In this document: positions 1-5,327 of the stretch, piece after piece | How positions within the stretch are numbered: the first letter of the stretch is position 1 | Layout: every line of letters starts with the position of its first letter | Origin: Deltaproteobacteria bacterium | Lineage (GTDB): Bacteria > Desulfobacterota > SM23-61 | Assembly (NCBI GenBank): GCA_029857975.1 | Contig: JAOUFX010000275.1 | Coordinates: 1 to 5,327 of the forward strand | Direction: 5' to 3' | DNA: 5,327 nucleotides | Notes under the pieces: model-generated | Seen by the model: only the letters and a program-made list of their open reading frames with translations | Databases searched by the model: none | What the model was told of the DNA's origin: nothing | Position numbers and translations under genes: made by a program

Positions 1-288
1 GCAGTGCAAAAGTTAGTGGGCCTCAAGATCATTACCGGATTTACTCAAAAGGTGAAGGATTTGATCGGGGATGTAAAAGGATGTTCTCACCTGACCAATC
101 TTTTTCTGACCCTGGGACCGGTAGCCGTTCAGGGTTACTTTGCCGCTTACGGCAGAAGGCCTGGAGCCAGATCGTTGGATAACCCGAGTATATCCCGGGT
201 GATCGATAGCTGCCACGTCTGGCGGAAAGACGGTCCTTATGTGAAGTCCTTGGCCGCTGCCACGGCATGGGAGAAAAAAGGAGCATAA
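1..288 (+). CDS. DUF2889-like protein, C-terminal fragment (5' end outside window)
   Basis: The reading frame is open from base 1 and ends at TAA 286-288, giving the last 95 codons of a longer protein. A GTG at 4-6 could be read as a start, but it has no upstream sequence to judge and the family is longer, so I treat the gene as cut by the window edge. The fragment reads GLKIITGFTQKVKDLIG, then a CSHL motif (codons 28-31 counted from base 1), and later DSCHVW with a Cys-His pair (codons 71-72), followed by DGPYVK. This matches my memory of the end of DUF2889 proteins, where a GPGFT-R-V-ELFGG stretch, a C-T/S-H-L motif and a late SCHA-DG segment recur. The family has no biochemical function that I know of. 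The conserved Cys and His residues could bind a metal or act in catalysis, which is speculation. The frame ends one base before the next gene, so the two are probably co-transcribed. Confidence 0.7.
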   Translation, partial: AVQKLVGLKIITGFTQKVKDLIGDVKGCSHLTNLFLTLGPVAVQGYFAAYGRRPGARSLDNPSISRVIDSCHVWRKDGPYVKSLAAATAWEKKGA

Positions 289-289
289 G

Positions 290-508
290 ATGTTATGGTG
301 GGTGCGATTCATTCTCTTGGCCGCAGTGGCCGGATTCTTTCTGGAGTTTGGAATCGAAGAGATGGTCCGGGCCTATCAACTCCAACACCCGAGTGCTTTT
401 TTAGCTTCTTTTTTTTCTTCGAGCTTCATTATCCTGATCAGTGGAACTTTGCTCGTAGGTTTTATTTGGAAAATGATCTTGAGAGGGAAAGGAAAGAAAG
501 AGTTTTAG
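290..508 (+). CDS. Small two-helix membrane protein, function unknown
   Basis: This 72-residue protein belongs to no family I recognise. Two hydrophobic stretches are visible, about residues 4-22 and 36-60, joined by a short polar loop holding two Glu and an Arg (EEMVRAYQLQHP). The C-terminus is strongly basic (RGKGKK near residues 65-70). By the positive-inside rule this suggests a hairpin with both ends in the cytoplasm. The ATG at 290 follows the stop of the DUF2889-like gene by one base and has a good SD, AAAGGAG at 277-283, six bases upstream, which lies inside the end of that gene. Translational coupling with the upstream gene is therefore likely. A run of eight T (409-416) falls in the second helix. 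An overlapping frame (295-522) is also open but lacks an SD of its own and gives a low-complexity product, so I prefer 290. Being a real gene is supported by spacing, SD and membrane-protein composition, not by homology. Confidence 0.65.
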   Translation: MLWWVRFILLAAVAGFFLEFGIEEMVRAYQLQHPSAFLASFFSSSFIILISGTLLVGFIWKMILRGKGKKEF

Positions 509-531
509 GGATTGGGGCGTGACTTGAATCT

Positions 532-543
532 TTTAATATTAAA
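532..543. promoter_or_regulatory. AT-only perfect palindrome, possible operator or promoter core
   Basis: TTTAATATTAAA is a perfect 12-bp inverted repeat in the 53-base gap before the SDR gene. It contains TAATAT (534-539), a fair -10 match, with a weak TTGGGG (512-517) 16 bases upstream as a possible -35. The site could be a promoter with an overlapping repressor site, or only chance in AT-rich sequence. No second copy was noticed in the window. Confidence 0.2.
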
Positions 544-544
544 C

Positions 545-551
545 AAGGAGG
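545..551 (+). promoter_or_regulatory. Ribosome binding site of the SDR gene
   Basis: AAGGAGG is a full SD match ending 10 bases before ATG 562. The spacing is slightly long but usable, and it supports 562 as the start. Confidence 0.75.
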
Positions 552-561
552 CAAAAATAAG

Positions 562-1323
562 ATGGAGGTAAGTTTTAATTTAAGCGGAAAAGTGGCCATC
601 GTTACCGGGGGGGGAAGGGGAATCGGCCGGGCCATTGCCCTGGGACTGGCCGGGGCCGGTGCTTCGGTAGTCGCGTCCAGCCGGACGGCCAAAGAAATTG
701 ATGCCGTAGTTGAAGAGATTCGTCAGTTGGGCGGAAAGGGTCTGGCCGTGGTTACCGATCTGACCGTCAATGAACAATTGGAGAATCTGGTAAATGCCAC
801 CCTAAAGGAATTCGGTCGAATCGACATCCTGGTGAATAATGCCGCCCGTAGTTTTTTACGCAGCTTGCTCGACTTACGGGAAGATGGATGGGATAAAGTT
901 TTTAACACCAATGTCAAAGCCGTCTGGCTCTTGAGCCGTGCCGTTGCCCGCAGGATGATGGAGCAGAAGTATGGCCGGATCATCAACATCACCACTATAG
1001 GCGCGGAGAAGGCAGAATTGGGCATGGCCGCTTACGGGTGCAGCAAAGCTGCCCTGAAGATGTTGACGCGATGTATGGCCCGGGAATGGGCCCCATTCGG
1101 GATAAACGTCAATGCCGTAGGACCCGGCCTAACCCGTACCGACTTCAGTAAACCGATCTGGTCCAATCCTGAGGTGGCCAAACACGTGGCGTTGGCGATT
1201 CCCAAGGGCCGTTTGGCCGAGCCGGAAGAAATTGTCGGTTCCGTTCTTTTCCTGGCCTCGGATGTTTCTAACTTTATTACCGGCCATTCCATTTACGTGG
1301 ATGGGGGGGCTTTAACTACTTGA
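562..1323 (+). CDS. Short-chain dehydrogenase/reductase (SDR), FabG-like
   Basis: This is a complete 253-residue classical SDR, the usual length for the family. It should be a soluble NAD(P)(H)-dependent oxidoreductase acting on a carbonyl or alcohol. Visible motifs are the Rossmann TGGGRGIG (15-22), D66 after the third strand, NNAA (92-95, a variant of NNAG), N117, Y158-x3-K162, and GPG (187-189). The C-terminus ends in the family's GHSIYVDGG. R41 after the second strand (ASSR) with no acidic residue there suggests a preference for NADP(H). One oddity is that the position 13 residues before the Tyr, normally the catalytic Ser, is T145. The fold matches FabG-type 3-oxoacyl reductases and glucose or gluconate dehydrogenases about equally, so the substrate cannot be named. 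It has its own strong SD and lies 56 bases before gcvH. It may share a transcript with the gcv genes, but no functional link to glycine cleavage is known. Confidence 0.93.
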   Translation: MEVSFNLSGKVAIVTGGGRGIGRAIALGLAGAGASVVASSRTAKEIDAVVEEIRQLGGKGLAVVTDLTVNEQLENLVNATLKEFGRIDILVNNAARSFLRSLLDLREDGWDKVFNTNVKAVWLLSRAVARRMMEQKYGRIINITTIGAEKAELGMAAYGCSKAALKMLTRCMAREWAPFGINVNAVGPGLTRTDFSKPIWSNPEVAKHVALAIPKGRLAEPEEIVGSVLFLASDVSNFITGHSIYVDGGALTT

Positions 1324-1369
1324 GAGAATGAAGGTAATGGGATGAAGGCGGGGCGCTGACAGCTTACAT

Positions 1370-1375
1370 GGAGGG
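1370..1375 (+). promoter_or_regulatory. Ribosome binding site that fixes the gcvH start
   Basis: GGAGGG lies four bases before ATG 1380. An in-frame ATG at 1368 overlaps this SD and has no good SD of its own. Starting at 1380 also gives the MNFPKDLNYSKEHEW beginning expected of GcvH, so 1380 is the better start. Confidence 0.75.
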
Positions 1376-1379
1376 AACG

Positions 1380-1775
1380 ATGAATTTTCCAAAGGATCTG
1401 AATTATTCAAAGGAACATGAATGGACGAAGGCAGAAGATGGGTATGCCCTCGTCGGCATCACGGACTATGCTCAGGATAAACTGGGGTCCATTGTCTTTG
1501 TCGAATTGCCTGTTGCCGGGAAAAACTTTAAAAAAGGGGATGTCCTGGTGACCGTCGACTCCGTGAAGGCCGTGGCCGAGGTCTATGCACCTGTGAGCGG
1601 CCAGGTGGAAGAGATCAACGAATCGTTACGGGACAATCCCGAATGGATCAATCGCGATGCTTACGGGCAAGGTTGGATGGTGAAATTGAAAATGGATGAT
1701 CCCAGCGAATTAAGCAGCCTTCTCTCTTCAGAAGCCTACCAGGCTTTTGTCGCCCAAGAAGAAGCCAAGGGGTAA
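1380..1775 (+). CDS. gcvH: Glycine cleavage system H protein (lipoyl carrier)
   Basis: GcvH is the small cytoplasmic shuttle of the glycine cleavage system. Its lipoyl-lysine arm takes the aminomethyl group from the P-protein, presents it to the T-protein and is reoxidised by the L-protein. From ATG 1380 the protein has 131 residues, typical of the family. It shows the N-terminal YSKEHEW (9-15), then VGITDYAQDKLGSIVFVELP (25-44), and the lipoylation site VDSVKAVAEVYAPVSG (59-74) with K63 as the modified lysine. NPEWINRDAYGQGW (86-99) follows. The common motif is ESVKA, and here D60 replaces the Glu, a conservative change. The alternative start at 1368 would add four residues and lacks SD support. 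The stop is three bases before gcvPA, which points to an operon gcvH-gcvPA-gcvPB. Lipoylation would need lipoate ligase, or LipB/LipA-type enzymes, encoded elsewhere. Confidence 0.97.
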   Translation: MNFPKDLNYSKEHEWTKAEDGYALVGITDYAQDKLGSIVFVELPVAGKNFKKGDVLVTVDSVKAVAEVYAPVSGQVEEINESLRDNPEWINRDAYGQGWMVKLKMDDPSELSSLLSSEAYQAFVAQEEAKG

Positions 1776-1778
1776 AAG

Positions 1779-3119
1779 ATGCGTTACATACCCAATGCCG
1801 AGAATGATTGGGGAGAAATGCTGCCGGCCATCGGGTTCAAGCGCCTGGAAGATTTAATCAACATCCTCCCTGAACCTCTGCGCCTAAAAGAAGCATTGGA
1901 TCTCCCCTCCCCCCTTGCGGAGATGGAACTGGTTCAACATCTTCTTTCCTTAAGTGAAGGGAAAAAGATGATCTCTTTCTTGGGAGCCGGGGCCTATGAT
2001 CATTTCATCCCTGCGGTGGTGGACCATGTGCTCCGGAAGTCGGAATTTTACACGGCCTATACCCCCTATCAGCCGGAGGTCAGCCAGGGTACCCTTCAGG
2101 CCATTTTCGAGTTCCAGACCCTCATCTGCCAGCTCACCGGCATGGAAGTAGCCAATGCCTCCGTATACGACGGGGTTTCAGCGGTTGCCGAGGGCATATT
2201 GATGGCCCAGCGCCTCAAGGGGAGAAAAAAGTGCTTCTTAGCCCGGTCTGTCCATCCGGAATCGCGGATCGTTACCCGCACCTATACTCATCCTTTAGCC
2301 TTGGAACTCAAAGAAATTCCTTATACCGCCTCCGGCTCCACCGACCTGAACGCTTTACGAGACCAGATAGATGGAGAAACCAACGCGGTCGTGCTCCAGC
2401 AGCCCAATTTTTTGGGCTGCCTGGAAGATCTGGAAGAAGCCGCGGCCATCGCCCATGCCCAAGGAGCCCTATTGATTGTGGCAGTGATGGAGCCCTTGTC
2501 CCTGGCTCTTCTCCAGCCTCCCGGCCTCCTGGGTGCGGACATTGTCGTAGGGGAAGGACAGAGCTTCGGGAATGCTTTGAGTTTTGGGGGACCTTACGTC
2601 GGCTTCTTTGCCAGCAAAGAGAGTTTTCTGCGGGCCATGCCCGGGAGGCTCGTGGGTGAAACCGTGGATCGCGAAGGCCGCCGGGGGTTTGTTCTGGCCG
2701 TAGCCACGAGGGAACAACATATCCGCAGGGAAAAAGCGACTTCCAATATTTGCACCAATCAGGCCTTGTGTGCTCTGGCCGTTCTGGTCTACCTTTCTAC
2801 GCTGGGCAAGGAAGGACTGAAAGAACTGGCCCGGGTCAACTTCAGCAAGTGTGAGTATGCCAAAAAAAGGCTGGGAGAACTGGGTCGCTTGCGTTTTTCC
2901 GGGCCGACCTTCAATGAGTTTGTTGTCACCCTGGACCACGACCCTCAATTCATTCTGCCCCAGCTCCTCCAGAAGGGAATCATTGGGGGTTTTCCCCTGA
3001 AGAAGTTTTATCCCGAGATGGAAAGAGAAGTTTTGATCTGCGTAACCGAAAAAATATCCAGGAAAAACATAGACCGTTTAGTCGAAGTACTGGGGAGTGT
3101 CTCGAAGGAGGCAAAATGA
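1779..3119 (+). CDS. gcvPA: Glycine dehydrogenase (decarboxylating) subunit 1
   Basis: This is the N-terminal-half subunit of the split P-protein, which works as a heterotetramer with GcvPB to decarboxylate glycine using PLP. Its 446 residues are the usual length. Family hallmarks are the MRYIPNAENDWGEML start, FLGAGAYDHFIP (67-78), YTAYTPYQPEVSQGTLQ (91-107) and ANASVYDG (125-132). IVVGEGQSFGN (255-265) leads into SFGGPY (268-273). When this last segment is lined up by eye with GcvPB, Q261 falls where GcvPB has its PLP lysine (K281). That fits the known division of labour, in which subunit 1 has the aminotransferase fold but does not carry the Schiff-base lysine. The start at 1779 has AAGGGG (1767-1772) six bases upstream, inside the end of gcvH. 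The stop overlaps the gcvPB start by four bases (ATGA), a sign of translational coupling and matched subunit supply. No frame damage is seen. Confidence 0.97.
   Translation: MRYIPNAENDWGEMLPAIGFKRLEDLINILPEPLRLKEALDLPSPLAEMELVQHLLSLSEGKKMISFLGAGAYDHFIPAVVDHVLRKSEFYTAYTPYQPEVSQGTLQAIFEFQTLICQLTGMEVANASVYDGVSAVAEGILMAQRLKGRKKCFLARSVHPESRIVTRTYTHPLALELKEIPYTASGSTDLNALRDQIDGETNAVVLQQPNFLGCLEDLEEAAAIAHAQGALLIVAVMEPLSLALLQPPGLLGADIVVGEGQSFGNALSFGGPYVGFFASKESFLRAMPGRLVGETVDREGRRGFVLAVATREQHIRREKATSNICTNQALCALAVLVYLSTLGKEGLKELARVNFSKCEYAKKRLGELGRLRFSGPTFNEFVVTLDHDPQFILPQLLQKGIIGGFPLKKFYPEMEREVLICVTEKISRKNIDRLVEVLGSVSKEAK
3105..3111 (+). promoter_or_regulatory. Ribosome binding site of gcvPB inside gcvPA
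   Basis: AAGGAGG lies within the last codons of gcvPA, four bases before ATG 3116. With the ATGA stop/start overlap it supports 3116 as the start and coupled translation of the two P-protein subunits. Confidence 0.8.
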
Positions 3120-4597
3120 AAGAGAACTGGCCGGGGGCCTGCGGGCTAATCCTGGAGGAGCCTTTAATTTTCGAAAAGGGGGGCAAGGGAAGAATGGGAT
3201 ATTCTCTCCCCGGGCTGGACGTAGATGAGGCCGACCCGGAAAAAATCTGGCCCTCCAAGTTGATCCGTAAAGATTGGCAAGGATTTCCCGAGATGAGTGA
3301 AGTGGAAGTCGTCCGCCATTTCACCCATCTGGCGCAGTGGAACTATGGCGTTGACTCCGGCTTTTATCCCCTCGGTTCCTGCACCATGAAGTACAATCCC
3401 AAGGTCAACGAGGACCTGGCCCGTCTTCCCGGGTTCAGCGGATTGCATCCGTATCAGCCGGAAGAGGTTGCTCAAGGCGCTCTTCGCTTGATGTACGACC
3501 TGCAAAATTTTCTCTGCCGGATCAGCGGCATGGACCAGGTGACTCTTCAACCCTCGGCTGGCGCTCAGGGAGAACTCACGGGTATGTTGATGGTCCGGGC
3601 GTATTTAAACGCTCAAGGAAACCCCCGAAAAAAAGTCCTGGTCCCGGATACGGCCCATGGAACGAATCCGGCCAGCTCAAGTCTTTGCGGCTACCAGGTC
3701 ATCCAGGTAAAATCCAATGAACGGGGCATCCTCTCCCCCCAGGGAATTGAAGAAAAAATGGATGAGGACGTGGCCGCTCTCATGATCACCAATCCGAACA
3801 CCCTCGGCCTGTTTGAAGAACATATCTGCCAGATTGCCGAAATCGTGCACCACAAAGGGGGGCAAATTTATTGCGATGGAGCAAACCTGAATGCTCTCAT
3901 GGGTTTGAGCCGGGTGGGCGACATGGGAGTGGACGTATTGCATTTCAACCTTCATAAGACCTTTTCCACCCCCCACGGGGGTGGCGGCCCAGGAGCTGGC
4001 CCTGTGGGCGTAAAAGACCACCTGGTGCGTTATCTTCCCGTACCCATTATTACCAAAGACCAAGAGCGTTTCCGCTTCGATTATGACCGCCCCCAATCCA
4101 TCGGCAAGGTTCGGTCCTTCTACGGCAACTTTGGCATTCTAATCCGGGCCTATGCTTACATTCTTTCCATGGGGCCAGCAGGACTCAAAAGAGCCAGCCT
4201 GGTTGCTCTGCTTAACGCCAATTATCTCCGGGGCAAGCTGAAAGATTTTTATTTTCTCCCTTACGACTTCCCCTGCATGCATGAATGTGTCTTCAGCGAC
4301 CGGTTACAAAGTCAGTATGGAGTTACTGCCCTGGACATCGCCAAACGTTTGATGGATTATGGCTTCCATCCTCCCACGATCTATTTCCCCCTGGTTGTCC
4401 ACGGAGCGCTTATGATTGAACCTACGGAGAGCGAGGCCAAAGAAACCCTGGATCAGTTCATCGCCGCCATGGTGCAAATTGCGAAGGAGGCTCAGACCGA
4501 CCCCGGTCTTCTAAAGAACGCGCCGCACAAAACCAAGGTTTCCCGGCTGGATGAAGTCCTGGCGAATCGCAAACCCAAGCTGCGGTGGAAACCTTAA
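3116..4597 (+). CDS. gcvPB: Glycine dehydrogenase (decarboxylating) subunit 2, PLP-binding
   Basis: This is the catalytic subunit of the split glycine decarboxylase. PLP bound here forms an aldimine with glycine, CO2 is released, and the aminomethyl group moves to the lipoyl arm of GcvH. The 493 residues fit the family. Motifs in order are GSCTMKYNPK (87-96), QPSAGAQGE (145-153), DTAHGTNPAS (178-187), YCDGANLNALMG near 260, and the PLP site HFNLHKTFSTPHGGGGPG, where the lysine is K281 preceded by H280. KVRSFYGNFG follows, and the C-terminal region has HGALMIEPTESEAKETLDQF, which is typical of bacterial GcvPB. The gene starts within the gcvPA stop and is intact to TAA 4595-4597. It is the last gcv gene here, and no clear terminator hairpin follows. 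Together with GcvH it can perform glycine decarboxylation or, in reverse, glycine synthesis, but only with GcvT and Lpd from elsewhere. Confidence 0.98.
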   Translation: MKENWPGACGLILEEPLIFEKGGKGRMGYSLPGLDVDEADPEKIWPSKLIRKDWQGFPEMSEVEVVRHFTHLAQWNYGVDSGFYPLGSCTMKYNPKVNEDLARLPGFSGLHPYQPEEVAQGALRLMYDLQNFLCRISGMDQVTLQPSAGAQGELTGMLMVRAYLNAQGNPRKKVLVPDTAHGTNPASSSLCGYQVIQVKSNERGILSPQGIEEKMDEDVAALMITNPNTLGLFEEHICQIAEIVHHKGGQIYCDGANLNALMGLSRVGDMGVDVLHFNLHKTFSTPHGGGGPGAGPVGVKDHLVRYLPVPIITKDQERFRFDYDRPQSIGKVRSFYGNFGILIRAYAYILSMGPAGLKRASLVALLNANYLRGKLKDFYFLPYDFPCMHECVFSDRLQSQYGVTALDIAKRLMDYGFHPPTIYFPLVVHGALMIEPTESEAKETLDQFIAAMVQIAKEAQTDPGLLKNAPHKTKVSRLDEVLANRKPKLRWKP

Positions 4598-4600
4598 ATA

Positions 4601-4658
4601 AGTCATATAGTCTCATTTAGTCATGTAGTCATTGGGTCATTGGATCACCGGGTAACGG
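4601..4658. repeat. Degenerate octamer tandem repeat (AGTCATNN type)
   Basis: Starting just after the gcvPB stop, seven units can be laid out with an 8-base period: AGTCATAT, AGTCTCATTT (two extra bases), AGTCATGT, AGTCATTG, GGTCATTG, GATCACCG and GGTAACGG. The left units are closest to one another and the right ones decay. The array is not coding and does not fold into an obvious terminator. From memory, similar runs of GTCAT units occur between genes in some deltaproteobacterial-type genomes, which would make it a dispersed intergenic repeat. That is recollection, not a search result. Confidence 0.6.
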
Positions 4659-4713
4659 AGGGAGCGGTTAACGATTGATAGTTTGAAGAGATACGCAGAA
4701 AGGTAGGGTAAGA

Positions 4714-5327
4714 ATGGTGACGAAGGAAGATTGCAAGAGAAAAGTCATGGAAGCGATTGAAAAACGGGCCGGAGAACTCCAGAAAATCGGGGAAACCATC
4801 TTGCAACACCCAGAACTGGGGTTTAAAGAGGTAAAAACCGCTGCGCTGGTGGAAGATAAATTTCGTTCATTGGGCCTGGCATATCAGAAAGGACTGGCCG
4901 TTACAGGAGTCATGGCTCACCTCCCGGGGAAGAGCCGGAAAATTCACCTGGCCATCATGGGTGAACTGGACTCGATTCTCATTCCTTCGCACCCGTTCGC
5001 CGATCCGCAAACGGGAGCTGCCCACGCCTGCGGTCATAACGCCAGTATCGCCGGGATGCTGGGGGCAGGAATGGGACTTTTAGATTCCGGAGTGATGAAA
5101 GAACTTGACGGAGATATATCCCTGATTGCTGTTCCTGCCGAAGAACTGGTGGAGTTAGAATACCGGAATCGGCTACGGCAGGAAGGCCGAATCACTTTCC
5201 TGGCCGGCAAACAAGAATTCATTCGCTTGGGTTTACTGGACGGTGTGGATATGGTTTTGATGTTTCACCTCCAGCAAGCTGAGCCGGTCCAAAAAATTTC
5301 TGTAGGGAGTACGATGAATGGGTGTCT
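4714..5327 (+). CDS. M20-family metal-dependent amidohydrolase, N-terminal part (3' end outside window)
   Basis: The frame is open from ATG 4714 to the window edge (204 codons plus two bases), so the gene is cut and the C-terminal part is unseen. It resembles the M20D group of amidohydrolases (hippurate hydrolase, AbgB and amino-acid-conjugate hydrolases), which cleave amide bonds with two metal ions. Visible features are HPELGFKE (32-39), GELDS (83-87) and GAAHACGHN (101-109). In this last motif C106 and H108 match the metal ligands of M20D enzymes. VPAEE follows (140-144), with the Glu pair as general base and ligand, and H185 in MFHL as a likely further ligand. Between the Glu pair and KQEF (166-169) lie 21 residues, longer than the short Gly-rich link I know from typical members. 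The substrate cannot be named. No signal peptide is visible, so it is probably cytoplasmic. The start has only a weak SD (AAAGGT, 4699-4704). ATG 4747 is an alternative, but 4714 keeps the expected N-terminal helix. Confidence 0.88.
   Translation, partial: MVTKEDCKRKVMEAIEKRAGELQKIGETILQHPELGFKEVKTAALVEDKFRSLGLAYQKGLAVTGVMAHLPGKSRKIHLAIMGELDSILIPSHPFADPQTGAAHACGHNASIAGMLGAGMGLLDSGVMKELDGDISLIAVPAEELVELEYRNRLRQEGRITFLAGKQEFIRLGLLDGVDMVLMFHLQQAEPVQKISVGSTMNGC

Noticed and set aside
1324..1379. Glycine riboswitch upstream of gcvH
   Set aside because: The gap is only 56 bases, too short for even a single glycine aptamer, and no matching helices were seen. The 53-base gap before the SDR is also too short.
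1368..1379. Upstream in-frame ATG as the gcvH start
   Set aside because: It overlaps the SD that serves ATG 1380 and has no SD of its own. The four added residues (MEGT) are not needed for a typical GcvH.
1779..1859. gcvPA as a degenerate or pseudogene copy because it lacks the PLP lysine
   Set aside because: Gln at that position is what I expect of the non-lysine subunit of split glycine decarboxylase, and the rest of the protein is intact.
2231..2659. 142-codon open frame on the plus strand within gcvPA
   Set aside because: It is an out-of-frame reading of gcvPA, rich in Arg, Pro and Gly, and gives no recognisable protein. gcvPA itself is intact, so this is not a frameshift.
2469..2948. 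159-codon open frame on the minus strand within gcvPA
   Set aside because: It lies fully inside a clearly recognised gene, has no homology I recognise, and looks like an antisense shadow of biased codon use.
3677..4096. 139-codon open frame on the minus strand across the PLP site of gcvPB
   Set aside because: It is antisense to the most conserved part of gcvPB, which explains its openness.
4598..4713. Rho-independent terminator or CRISPR array after gcvPB
   Set aside because: No stable GC-rich hairpin followed by a T run is visible. The repeat units are 8 bases without spacers, so it is not a CRISPR array.

Overview
This window is a compact bacterial segment in which every supported gene lies on the + strand. 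Its core is three quarters of a glycine cleavage system: the lipoyl carrier protein GcvH, followed by glycine decarboxylase in its split, two-subunit form (GcvPA and GcvPB). The split P-protein, Shine-Dalgarno (SD) sites of the AAGGAGG type, balanced base composition and an AGTCATNN-type repeat between genes together suggest an anaerobic bacterium. A Desulfobacterota (former Deltaproteobacteria) lineage is plausible, but this is a pattern-based guess and was not tested by phylogeny.

Layout. Bases 1-288 hold the C-terminal end of a protein resembling the DUF2889 family, cut by the left edge. Bases 290-508 encode a small two-helix membrane protein that starts one base after the preceding stop codon. 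A short AT-rich gap (509-561) contains a 12-bp palindrome and a strong SD. Bases 562-1323 encode a complete short-chain dehydrogenase/reductase (SDR). After 56 bases, gcvH starts at 1380, and gcvPA (1779-3119) and gcvPB (3116-4597) follow almost without gaps, the last two overlapping by 4 bp. A 116-base gap (4598-4713) holds a degenerate octamer tandem repeat. From 4714 to the right edge runs the N-terminal part of an M20-family metal-dependent amidohydrolase, open at the window end.

How the genes may work together. GcvPA/GcvPB decarboxylate glycine and pass the aminomethyl group to the lipoyl arm of GcvH. The next step needs the T-protein (GcvT) and dihydrolipoamide dehydrogenase (Lpd), and neither is in the window. 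The SDR occupies the place just upstream of gcvH where gcvT often sits. The M20 enzyme could in principle release an amino acid from an amide-linked substrate, which would connect to glycine use, but this is inference from adjacency only.

The window is mostly ordinary metabolism. I found no convincing new system. The points worth a second look are the threonine at the usual catalytic serine position of the SDR, the absence of gcvT beside gcvH-PA-PB, the extra segment in the M20 enzyme, and the octamer repeat.
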